Made by a program: the position numbers and the translations under genes. Positions 45,151-53,537 of a stretch of 53,952 nt of DNA are shown piece by piece. Position 1 is the first letter of the stretch; each line of letters begins with the position of its first letter. Source of the DNA: Clostridium sp. CCUG 7971 (GTDB taxonomy: Bacteria > Bacillota > Clostridia > Peptostreptococcales > Peptostreptococcaceae); contig NZ_JAFFPK010000066.1 of the NCBI RefSeq assembly GCF_017590215.1, positions 1 through 53,952 on the forward strand. The letters are read 5' to 3'. The notes under the pieces are model-generated. The model was given only the letters and a program-made list of their open reading frames with translations, was not told the origin of the DNA and did no database searches.

Positions 45151-47237
45151 ATGAAAAAACCCAATCAACTTGTAATATATGTGCACTTGCATGTAACTTA
45201 GATTTTTACGTTGAAGATGACAAAATAACGAAGGTACTGCCTACAAAAGATTATCCAGTAAATAAGGGGTTTTGCTGTATAAAAGGTATAAACCTTGATA
45301 AACAACAAACGAAAATAAAGTCAAGAAAAAGACCTCTTTTAAGAGATGAAAATAATGAAATGAAAGAAATACCTTGGGAAGATGGTTTTAAAATATTTGC
45401 TAAAAAAATGACAGATATTCAACAAAAATATGGGAAAGAAGCAGTAGCATATATAAGTACAGGTCAAATGACGACTGAAGATATGGCTCTTTTAGGACAT
45501 GTAGGAAGAAATTACATGGGAATAAATGGTGATGGTAATACAAGACTCTGTATGGCTACAGCAGTTGTTGCGCACAAGCAAAGTTTTGGATTTGATTCAC
45601 CACCGTATACATTAAAAGATGCAGAACTTTCAGATACTATTGTATTTGTTGGGGCAAATCCAGTTATAGCCCATCCAGTATTTTGGGGGCGTTTAAAAGA
45701 TAATAAGGATGCAAAAATTATAACTATAGATCCTAGAAAATCAGAAACAGCAGCTAAGTCAGATATATGGATAGATATTAAACCAAAGGCAGATTTAGTT
45801 TTAATTTATACAATAGCTAATATTTTAATAGAAAAAGGTTGGATAAATAATGATTATATAGAAAACTTCACAGAAGGGTTTGAAGGTTTCAAAAAACATG
45901 TTAAAAAATTCACTTTAGATAAAGTTTATCAAGAAACTGGAATATCTAAAGAAAGAGTTCTAGAATTAGCAGAGATTATACACAATGGAAAAAGAGTATC
46001 TTTTTGGTGGACAATGGGAGTAAATCAAGGTTACCAAGCAGTAAGAACTGCACAAGGTATAATAAATCTTGCATTAATAACAGGAAATATAGGAAAACCA
46101 GGAACAGGTGCAAATTCATTAACAGGTCAAAGTAATGCAATGGGTTCAAGAGCATTTAGTAATACAACAGGGTTTTATGGTGGAGGAGATTATGATAATA
46201 CAGCTAGAAGAGAAGCAGTAGCTGAAGCATTACAAATTGATGAAAGCTTATTACCAACTAAGCAGACAATACCATATAACGTAATAATAGAAAAAATTAA
46301 ATCTGGTGAGATAAAAGGTTTATGGGTAATATGTACAAACCCAAGACATTCATGGGCAAATAATCAAGAGTTTGAAAAAGCAGTTAAAAATTTAGATTTC
46401 TTTGTAGTACAAGATATATATGAAGATACACATAGTGCTAAACTTTGTGACTTATTCTTGCCTTCAGTTCCAGGTATAAAAAAAGAAGGAGTACTTATAA
46501 ATACAGAACGTAGATTATCAAAACTTAATCCTATAATACCCAAGGAAGAAGGGGAAATGTCTGATTATGAAATATTTTATAATATAGGTAAAGAATTAGG
46601 CATGGGAAGCTTACTAGATAACTGGAAAACTCCAAAAGATGCATTTGAACTACTTAAAAAGTGCTCTAAAGGTATGCCTTGTGATATAAGTGGAGTAACT
46701 TATGAAATGTTAGAAGGAGAAGATAAAAAAGGATCAAAAGGAGTACAGTGGCCATTTAGAGCAGGTGATGTATTACTTAATGATGAAAGAAGACTATTTG
46801 AAGATAATAATTATTATACCTCAAGTAAAAAAGCTAAAATAATTTTTGAAGATATAACACCAAATCCAACAACAACTTCAAAAGAGTTTCCATATATATT
46901 TAATTCAGGAAGAGGAACAGTAGGACAATGGCATACTGGGGTTAGAAGTAGAGAAATAGATGCAGTAAATAGAATAATTAGAAAAGAATCTTATGTATTA
47001 ATAAATACTAAATTAGCTAAGGATTTAAATATATTAGAAAATGAAAGAATTAAAATAAAATCTCAAAATGGGGTAACTAGTGAATTTAGTGCAGTAATAT
47101 CTGATGATGTTAAGTATAATCAGTTATATGCACCTATTCATTATATAGAAACTAATTCACTTACTCCATCTATATACGATCCGTACTCAAAAGAACCATC
47201 ATATAAAACTGTAGCAGTAAACATTATTAAATGCTAG
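45151..47237 (+). CDS. narA: nitrate reductase catalytic subunit (molybdopterin), frame-disrupted after codon 3
   Basis: About 695 aa if one A is added to the A6 run at 45154-45159. Without it the ATG frame stops after 16 codons, and the rest reads from 45360. The restored start TCNICALACN...FCCIKG is the CxxCxxxC...C site for a [4Fe-4S] cluster. NTRLCMATAV carries Cys, not Sec, as the Mo ligand; this and GFDSPPYTLKDAE, GANPVIAHPVFW resemble NasC/NarB-type nitrate reductases more than formate dehydrogenases. It should reduce nitrate to nitrite in the cytosol. The ATG has AAGTGGAGATG upstream. The partners are the Fe-S and flavin subunits that follow, as in the clostridial narABC arrangement. 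A -1 slip on AAAAAA or an added A in transcripts could rescue the frame. Confidence 0.85.
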
Positions 47238-47251
47238 TAAAGGGGATTAAT

Positions 47252-47665
47252 ATGAGAAGAATTAATATAGATAGAAAAAAATGTGTTGGATGTTTAACAT
47301 GTACAACTGCATGTATGGTATCTCATGATAGTGAAGATACAAGAAGTAGGATAACAATTGATAGTAATTTAAAATATGCACCGATATTTTGTAGACATTG
47401 TGATAGACCAGAGTGTGTTTATACTTGTATGACAGGTGCTATGAGCAAAGATAGTAAAACTGGCCTTGTAAACTATGATAAAGATAAATGTGCAAGTTGT
47501 TATATGTGTATAATGGCATGTCCATATGGAGTATTAAAAGCTGATAGCAAAAATCAAAAGGAAATAATGAAATGTGATGGATGTAAAAATCATAAATCAG
47601 GTACATCTCAATGTGTAGAAAAATGCCCAATGGGAGCAATTACATTAGAGGAGGTACAAAATTAA
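47252..47665 (+). CDS. narB: ferredoxin-type Fe-S subunit of nitrate reductase
   Basis: 137 aa with four cysteine groups for [4Fe-4S] clusters: CVGCLTCTTAC, CRHCDRPECVYTC, CASCYMCIMACP and CDGCKNHKSGTSQCVEKCP, like the electron-transfer subunits of DMSO/polysulfide reductases. It passes electrons from the flavin subunit to the Mo subunit. ATG at 47252 lies behind AAAGGGGA, whereas a frame start at 47231 overlaps the catalytic gene without a ribosome site. Its stop overlaps the next start as TAATG. Confidence 0.88.
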   Translation: MRRINIDRKKCVGCLTCTTACMVSHDSEDTRSRITIDSNLKYAPIFCRHCDRPECVYTCMTGAMSKDSKTGLVNYDKDKCASCYMCIMACPYGVLKADSKNQKEIMKCDGCKNHKSGTSQCVEKCPMGAITLEEVQN

Positions 47666-48891
47666 TGAAATATATAGTTATAGGGGCATCAGCTGCAGGA
47701 ATAAGTGGAGTTAAAACTTTAAGAGGATTAGATAAGAACGCAGAAATAACATTAATATCTAAAGACGAAAATGTATACTCAAGGTGTATACTACATCATT
47801 ATATATCAGGTCATAGAGATATAGAAAAGCTTAATTTTACAGATAAAGACTTCTTTAAAGAAAATGATATTAATTGGATTAAAGGTGTAGAAGTTAAAAA
47901 TGTAAATGATGAAGAAAGAAATATAACACTCTCAAGTGAAAAAATATTAAGCTATGATAAATTAATGATTTGTAGCGGAGCATCTGCATTTATACCTCCT
48001 ATTGAAGGTTTGAGAGAAGCTAATAATGTAGTAGGTCTTAGAAATTTAGACGATGCAGTTATTATAAAAAAACAAGTTAAAAAGATTAAAAATGTTGTAG
48101 TACTAGGAGCCGGGCTTGTTGGAATTGATGCAGTAAGTGGGTTACTAGATTATGACGTAAACATAACTTTAGTAGAAATGGGAGAAAAAATACTTCCTCT
48201 ACAATTAGATAGTTATACATCAAAAGTTTATGAGCATAAATTTACGGAACGTGGAGTAAATTTAAAATTAGGAGTAAAAGCTGAAAAATTATTACTAGAT
48301 TCAAATAATAACCCTAAAGGGCTAATGATAAATACTGGAGAAGAAATACCATGTGAATTAGTAATAGTTGCAACAGGAGTAAGGGCAAATATTTTATTTT
48401 TAGAAAATAGTAATATTAAGTGTGATAAATTTGGACTTATAATAGATGAAAAGGGTAAAACAAATATAAAAGATATATATGGTGCAGGGGATGTAACAGG
48501 AAGAAATCCTATATGGCCAACAGCTGTTAAAGAAGGAATAATTGCAGCTAATAATATGGTAGGAAAAGATACAAGAATGACAGATTTCTTTGGTAGTAAA
48601 AATACTATGAACTTTGTTGGTATAGCTACGATGTCAATTGGTATGGTAGAAGCTAAAGATAATACTTATAATGTAGAAGTAGAGGTTGATGGAGAAAACT
48701 ATAAAAAAATTATCCACAAAGATGGGAAAATATATGGAAGTATAATACAGGGAGACTTATCTTATGCCGGAATATTAACTCAACTTATAAAAGAAAATAT
48801 TGATATTTCAAAAGTAAAGAAAAATTTATTTGATATAGACTACTCAGATTTCTTTAATGTGGAAAAGAATTTTGAATTTAGTTATAAATAA
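47665..48891 (+). CDS. narC: NAD(P)H-dependent flavoprotein subunit of nitrate reductase
   Basis: 408 aa, pyridine nucleotide-disulphide oxidoreductase of the NirB-N/rubredoxin-reductase type: FAD motif VIGASAAGISG, SRCILHHYISG, NAD motif VVLGAGLVGIDA, and IYGAGDVTGRNPIWP binding the flavin. It lacks a redox-active CxxC pair, as expected for this branch. It probably feeds electrons from NADH to the Fe-S subunit. Start ATG overlaps the previous stop (TAATG) with GAGGAGG upstream. The operon ends at a terminator. Confidence 0.88.
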   Translation: MKYIVIGASAAGISGVKTLRGLDKNAEITLISKDENVYSRCILHHYISGHRDIEKLNFTDKDFFKENDINWIKGVEVKNVNDEERNITLSSEKILSYDKLMICSGASAFIPPIEGLREANNVVGLRNLDDAVIIKKQVKKIKNVVVLGAGLVGIDAVSGLLDYDVNITLVEMGEKILPLQLDSYTSKVYEHKFTERGVNLKLGVKAEKLLLDSNNNPKGLMINTGEEIPCELVIVATGVRANILFLENSNIKCDKFGLIIDEKGKTNIKDIYGAGDVTGRNPIWPTAVKEGIIAANNMVGKDTRMTDFFGSKNTMNFVGIATMSIGMVEAKDNTYNVEVEVDGENYKKIIHKDGKIYGSIIQGDLSYAGILTQLIKENIDISKVKKNLFDIDYSDFFNVEKNFEFSYK

Positions 48892-48910
48892 AATCCCTTT
48901 AATAATAATT

Positions 48911-48950
48911 AAAAATGGGGCGTAATCTCTAATTTGAGACAGCCCCTTTT
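48911..48950. terminator. bidirectional intrinsic terminator
   Basis: The interrupted stem GGGGC..TCTC paired with GAGA..GCCCC, flanked by A's and T's, lies between convergent narC and the TDT gene. Confidence 0.82.
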
Positions 48951-48954
48951 AAAT

Positions 48955-49914
48955 TTATATATTCTTAGTTTTAAATGAGTTTATAAACATTCTTATAAAA
49001 TTATAGACTACAAAGACTATCCCAGCACAAGCTATTACAAGTTCAATTGAACCAAATTCTCTAAGTATAATTGAGAAACTAGTTTGACCTAAATTATCCA
49101 TAAAAGCAGAGACTTTAAATGTTGCTAATGTAGATATTGCAAGTGGAAATGTTACTCCAGCAAAAGTAGGTATAAACTTCATGCTAAAAATTTTAGGAAA
49201 TCTAGTATACATATATATTGTCATTATAAATACAAGTGCATATAAAAATAAAACTAAATATACATTTGGCTCACTAAATAAAGTTAAATAAGCAACTACA
49301 CAAAGGCTTGGTGGTGCAGACATAATAGACAGTGTAGGGTATGGTCCATCTGCAACAGGTTTTGTACATAATCTATGAATCATAAATGGTAGTATTACAA
49401 AATAAGCAGTAAATGCAAAATAAAAAATACAATTTACAAGAATAGGTTCATTCATGCCTGGACTAGTTATAACAGAAACTATGATTCCAACATATGCTAC
49501 CCAAAATGGTGGTAGAAACTTTATATGTTCAAAATTTTTAATTAAGTTGTTATAAGTAAATATTATTATTATTATTATATTTAGACAGACAGCAAATAAC
49601 CATAAAGATTTTCCAAGTGCATAGTTATAATTTACATAATAAGAAGCCATAAGCATCATAGACATACAAAATGTAGGATATATGCTAGCTAAAGTCATAT
49701 CCTTAAGCTCTAAGGCTACTTGTTTTGGGTATAAAAATAATTTTAAAAATCCTGAAATTATTAGTATTACTCCAAGATTAACAGATATGTGTCTTAGAGA
49801 ATTAAATCCTAAAGTTGCAAATATATTAGCTAAAGTAAGTACACTTAATAGGGTGGCAACAGCACCAATGAGTAAGTTTTTAATTTTTTCTTTTAAAATA
49901 GAAATATTAGACAA
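48955..49914 (-). CDS. TDT/SLAC1-family membrane protein (TehA-like)
   Basis: A 319-aa protein with about ten helices of the tellurite-resistance/dicarboxylate transporter family. Seen: FLPPFWVAYVGI, SAPPSLCVVAYLTLF and PTFAGVTFPLAIS. TehA and the plant SLAC1 channels share this fold, and SLAC1 conducts nitrate and chloride. The start is TTG behind GGAGGT. A CRP/FNR-like box at -41.5 in its promoter and its place between nitrate reductase and Mo-cofactor genes suggest a nitrate or nitrite channel, although the family also exports other anions. Confidence 0.82.
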   Translation of the reverse strand: MSNISILKEKIKNLLIGAVATLLSVLTLANIFATLGFNSLRHISVNLGVILIISGFLKLFLYPKQVALELKDMTLASIYPTFCMSMMLMASYYVNYNYALGKSLWLFAVCLNIIIIIIFTYNNLIKNFEHIKFLPPFWVAYVGIIVSVITSPGMNEPILVNCIFYFAFTAYFVILPFMIHRLCTKPVADGPYPTLSIMSAPPSLCVVAYLTLFSEPNVYLVLFLYALVFIMTIYMYTRFPKIFSMKFIPTFAGVTFPLAISTLATFKVSAFMDNLGQTSFSIILREFGSIELVIACAGIVFVVYNFIRMFINSFKTKNI

Positions 49915-50019
49915 TGAATTAAACCTCCTTGAAATCCCTAATTACTTCATTATAAGAGAAGTAAAATTATGTTATTTTTTTATCATATAAATATTATACT
50001 TTAAAGCAAAATGAATTTA

Positions 50020-50035
50020 TGTGACGAAAGTCTCA
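50020..50035. promoter_or_regulatory. CRP/FNR-like box between the TDT gene and mobB
   Basis: TGTGACGAAAGTCTCA (one mismatch to TGTGA-N6-TCACA). On the minus strand a TATAAT (49998-49993) gives a start near 49986, so the box is centred at exactly -41.5 for the TDT gene. It may also act on mobB in the other direction. Confidence 0.65.
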
Positions 50036-50100
50036 TTTTTAACATATATATGATAAATTTTAAACAAAAAATAAAACTATATAAGTTGAAGGAGTAAAAT

Positions 50101-50601
50101 ATGTCAAAGGTAATAAATATAATCGGATCAAGCTCTAATGTAGGAAAAACCTTTCTAATAGAAGGATTGATAAAAGAGTTAACTAAAAGAAATTTAAAAG
50201 TAGCAACAATTAAACATGATATCCATGGCTTTGATATAGATAAAGAAGGAAAAGATACATATAAACATAGAAAAGCAGGAGCACAAACTGTTATAATATC
50301 GTCAAAAAATAGATTAGCAATGATAAATGAACTTGAAGAAGAAAAGAAGCTAGATGATATTATTAATATGATTGATAATAAAGATATTATCCTTGTTGAA
50401 GGTTATAAAAAAAGTAATCTTAGAAAAATAGAAGTATTTAGAGATGGAATTAGCAAGGAGATTATATCTCCTAAGGAGAAATTAATAGCAATAGCAAGTG
50501 ATATAGATATTAGTTTTGAAGAAATACCTGTAATACATAAAGAAGACTATAAATTACTTGCTGATTTAATAGAAAAAGAAAAAGATTATATTAAGGAGTA
50601 G
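50101..50601 (+). CDS. mobB: molybdopterin-guanine dinucleotide biosynthesis protein B
   Basis: A 166-aa P-loop GTPase helping to make the MGD form of the molybdenum cofactor. Walker A GSSSNVGKTFLIEG, then IKHDIHGFDIDKEGKDTYKHRKAGA (first 13 are the MobB signature) and DIILVEGYK. Four-gene cofactor operon mobB-moeA-mobA-MOSC; moeA starts 2 nt after it. It supplies the cofactor for the neighbouring nitrate reductase. Confidence 0.94.
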   Translation: MSKVINIIGSSSNVGKTFLIEGLIKELTKRNLKVATIKHDIHGFDIDKEGKDTYKHRKAGAQTVIISSKNRLAMINELEEEKKLDDIINMIDNKDIILVEGYKKSNLRKIEVFRDGISKEIISPKEKLIAIASDIDISFEEIPVIHKEDYKLLADLIEKEKDYIKE

Positions 50602-50603
50602 AT

Positions 50604-51809
50604 ATGAAAAGCTTTATAAGTTTAGAAGAAGCAATAGAAATATTAAATATTAATACAAAAGCTTTAGAAGTTGAAGAAGTAGATTTAATAAAGGGAATAA
50701 ATAAGACATTAGCAGAAGATATTTATTCTAAAATCAACAATCCTCCTTTTGACAAATCTGCTATGGATGGATATGCTATAATTTCGGAAGATACTTTAAA
50801 TGCAAAAGTAAAACTTAAAGTAATAGATACAATTTATGCAGGAGAATGCTCTAATAATGAAGTTACTAAAAATACCGCTATTAAAATAATGACAGGAGCG
50901 CCTATTCCAAAAGGTGCAAATGCAGTAGTAAAGCAAGAAGATGTACATATATATGATAAATTTATAGAAGTTAATAAAATAGCTAAACCCAATCAAAATA
51001 TATGCTTTAAAGGTGAAGATATAACGAAAGGAAGCCTTTTAGTTAATAAACATAAAAAACTTAATTATTCTGATATAGGAATAATTGCAAGTTCTGGAAT
51101 TAATAAAATAAAAGTTTATAAAAAGCCTAAGGTAGCTTTTATTAGTACAGGAGATGAAGTATTAGATATAAATGAAAATCTTACAGAAGGTAAGATATAC
51201 AATAGTAATAAATATAGCATACTTTCTAGAGTTTATGAACTTGGATATGATGTTATAGGCATAGATCATGCAAATGATAGTAGCAAAAATATAGGAAATA
51301 TTATAAAAGAATTTTCAAAAGAAAGCGATTTAATAATTACTACTGGAGGAGTATCAGTTGGAGAAAAAGATTTATTAAAAGATACTATGGATGATATAGG
51401 TGCAGAAAAATTATTTTGGAAGGTAACGATTAAACCAGGATCAGCAGTATTATGTTCTAAATTTAACAACTCTATTATAATAAGTCTTTCAGGTAATCCA
51501 ACAGCATCATTAACAACTTTTGAACTTTTAGCAAGACCAACATTAGATAAACTAAGTGGTAATGAAAAAATAGAAATAAAAAGAGAGAAGGCAATACTTT
51601 TAGGTAACTTTAATAAGAAGAGCCCACAAAGAAGATTTATAAGAGGGAAAACAGTTTATAATGAAGGTAAACAGTATGTAGAAATGACTCAAATAAAAAC
51701 TGGGAACGGAATACTAAGTTCAACAAAAGACTCTAATTGTCTAATAGAAGTTCAAAAAGGTAATACAGGACTTGAAGAGAAAGTATTAGTCGACATAATT
51801 AAATTCTAA
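50604..51809 (+). CDS. moeA: molybdopterin molybdenumtransferase
   Basis: 401 aa. It inserts molybdate into adenylylated molybdopterin. Seen: FDKSAMDGYAI, IKIMTGAPIPKGANAVVKQE, STGDEV, TTGGVSVGEKD and SLSGNPTASLTTFEL, all MoeA signatures, with the extra C-terminal domain IV. Tightly packed in the operon after mobB. Confidence 0.95.
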   Translation: MKSFISLEEAIEILNINTKALEVEEVDLIKGINKTLAEDIYSKINNPPFDKSAMDGYAIISEDTLNAKVKLKVIDTIYAGECSNNEVTKNTAIKIMTGAPIPKGANAVVKQEDVHIYDKFIEVNKIAKPNQNICFKGEDITKGSLLVNKHKKLNYSDIGIIASSGINKIKVYKKPKVAFISTGDEVLDINENLTEGKIYNSNKYSILSRVYELGYDVIGIDHANDSSKNIGNIIKEFSKESDLIITTGGVSVGEKDLLKDTMDDIGAEKLFWKVTIKPGSAVLCSKFNNSIIISLSGNPTASLTTFELLARPTLDKLSGNEKIEIKREKAILLGNFNKKSPQRRFIRGKTVYNEGKQYVEMTQIKTGNGILSSTKDSNCLIEVQKGNTGLEEKVLVDIIKF

Positions 51810-51821
51810 GGAGGGTTAGCT

Positions 51822-52394
51822 TTGATTAATAAAACCCTGGCCATTTTAGCAGGTGGAAAAAGTAGTAGAATGAACTACAATAATAAAGCGTTTTTAAGTT
51901 ATAAAGATAAAACTTTTATAGAACATATAATAGGTTGTGGAAAAGATTATAAAGAAGTTATAATAGTAGCTAATGATGAAAATTTATACGAAAGATTTAA
52001 CTTAAGAATTGTTAAAGATATATATGTAGGAAATGGTCCTTTATCAGGAATACATACAGCACTTAAAAATTCCATTACAGATAAGGTTTTATGTATAGCA
52101 TGTGATATGCCTCTAATTAATAAAGAAATTATAAATACTTTAGGTAATTATAGTGAAAATTATGATGTATTAGTTCCTAAAGTAGATAATAGACTACAAC
52201 CTCTGTGTTCAATATATTCAAAGAATATAATCAATAATATTGAACATAGCTTAAATAAAAATGAAAATAAACTTCAAAAACTAATAAAAAACTTAGATTA
52301 CAAAGTAATAGAAGGATTTGAAGTTGACAAGTTTTCAAACATTAATACACCTGAGGAATATAAGGACTTGGAGGAGAAGAAATGCACAAATTAA
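51822..52394 (+). CDS. mobA: molybdenum cofactor guanylyltransferase
   Basis: 190 aa. It joins GMP to molybdopterin. N-terminal nucleotide-binding LAGGKSSRMNYNNKAFL, then GNGPLSGIHTAL, CIACDMPLI and the PLCSIY substrate segment. TTG start with GGAGGG upstream. Its end overlaps the start of the MOSC-domain gene by 13 bp. Confidence 0.93.
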   Translation: MINKTLAILAGGKSSRMNYNNKAFLSYKDKTFIEHIIGCGKDYKEVIIVANDENLYERFNLRIVKDIYVGNGPLSGIHTALKNSITDKVLCIACDMPLINKEIINTLGNYSENYDVLVPKVDNRLQPLCSIYSKNIINNIEHSLNKNENKLQKLIKNLDYKVIEGFEVDKFSNINTPEEYKDLEEKKCTN

Positions 52395-52812
52395 TAGCAA
52401 TATGTATAAGTGAAAAAAGGGTACTTCAAAAACTATGGTTGAAGAAGCTAATGTCATAGAGGACTTTGGTATAGAAAGTGATGCTCATGCAGGGAAGTGG
52501 CATAGACAAGTAAGTCTTTTAGCACTAGAAAAAATTGAAGATTTCAGAAATAAGGGAGCAAAGGTTGACTTTGGGGCATTTGGAGAGAACTTAGTTGTAG
52601 AAGGTATAGAGCTAAATAAACTTCCCATAGGTCAAAAGATTAAAGTTGGAGAAATTGAGCTTGAAGTAACTCAAATAGGGAAAAAATGTCATGATAAATG
52701 TGCAATATATTATCAAGTAGGTCAATGTATCATGCCTAGCAATGGAATATTCACAAAAGTATTAAAAGGTGGAAAAGTAAAGGTTGGAGATGAATGTGTC
52801 CTATTAGATTAA
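52382..52812 (+). CDS. MOSC-domain protein, frame-disrupted after about ten codons
   Basis: About 143 aa when one A is added to the A6 run at 52413-52418: start MHKLIAICIS, then the MOSC core GIESDAHAGKWHRQVSL, FGENLVV and IGKKCHDKCAIYY with the conserved Cys. MOSC domains handle the sulfurated or sulfur-free molybdenum cofactor. The ATG lies at the end of mobA, in the Mo-cofactor operon. As given, the ATG frame stops at 52459 and the long frame has no good start before 52435, so the gene is broken or the run is miscounted. Confidence 0.8.
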
Positions 52813-52819
52813 AATAGTG

Positions 52820-52853
52820 AAAGCTATAAATATTTTTATTTATAGCTTTTTTA
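52820..52853 (+). terminator. intrinsic terminator of the Mo-cofactor operon
   Basis: A 12-bp stem AAAGCTATAAAT/ATTTATAGCTTT with a T-run, 8 nt after the MOSC stop. Confidence 0.87.
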
Positions 52854-53000
52854 TATTAACTTAGATATTAGGAAATAGTAGTTATAAAAGTAAGTAATTA
52901 CACAATAAATACTAGTTAAAATAATATGAAATTTATGGTAATAAAAGATTTATTTAAGTTATATTTTATTTTATAATAATCCTATATAGGAGGTATGTAT

Positions 53001-53537
53001 ATGAGTGAGTTATTTGATTTATTTAAGACATTTTTTAGAATTGGGGGATTAACTTTTGGAGGTGGATACGCAATGCTTCCTATGCTAGAAAAAGAAGTAG
53101 TTGAACAAAGAAAGTGGACAACGAGTGAAGAACTATTAGACTATTATGCAGTTGGTCAAGCTACACCAGGAATAATTGCAGTAAATACAGCTACATTTGT
53201 AGGATATAAAGTAAGGGGTATAGTAGGTGCATTTTTTGCAACTTTAGGGGTGGTATTTCCATCTCTTGTAATAATATTAATAATAGCAAGTTTTTTACAA
53301 AACTTTGCACAGTATGAAGTGGTAAAACATGCTTTTTCAGGAGTTAGAGTTGCAGTAGCGGTGCTAGTTTTAAATGCAATAATCAATCTGTGGAAAAATT
53401 CAGTAGTAGATAAAATAGGAGTAGTAATTTTTGCAGTAACATTTATACTAGGTGCGTTTTTAAATATTTCACCTATTTATATAGTTATAGGGGCGTCTGT
53501 ATTAGGACTGATACTTAAGTTTAGGAGAGCAAAATAA
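53001..53537 (+). CDS. chromate transporter family (CHR), first half of a pair
   Basis: 178 aa, about six helices. FFRIGGLTFGGGYAMLPMLEKEV and AVGQATPGIIAVNTATFVGY are CHR signatures. Short CHR proteins work as pairs of opposite membrane orientation; the second copy follows with a TAATG overlap. ATG at 53001 is preferred to 52995, which abuts GGAGGT. CHR proteins export chromate or carry related oxyanions. The proximity to Mo-cofactor genes is notable, but a terminator intervenes. Confidence 0.9.
   Translation: MSELFDLFKTFFRIGGLTFGGGYAMLPMLEKEVVEQRKWTTSEELLDYYAVGQATPGIIAVNTATFVGYKVRGIVGAFFATLGVVFPSLVIILIIASFLQNFAQYEVVKHAFSGVRVAVAVLVLNAIINLWKNSVVDKIGVVIFAVTFILGAFLNISPIYIVIGASVLGLILKFRRAK

Noticed and set aside
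45360-47237. Catalytic Mo protein as a selenocysteine formate dehydrogenase
   Set aside because: The metal-ligand position is an ordinary Cys (NTRLCMATAV), and the sequence around it and the narB/narC partners fit a NasC/NarB-type nitrate reductase better.
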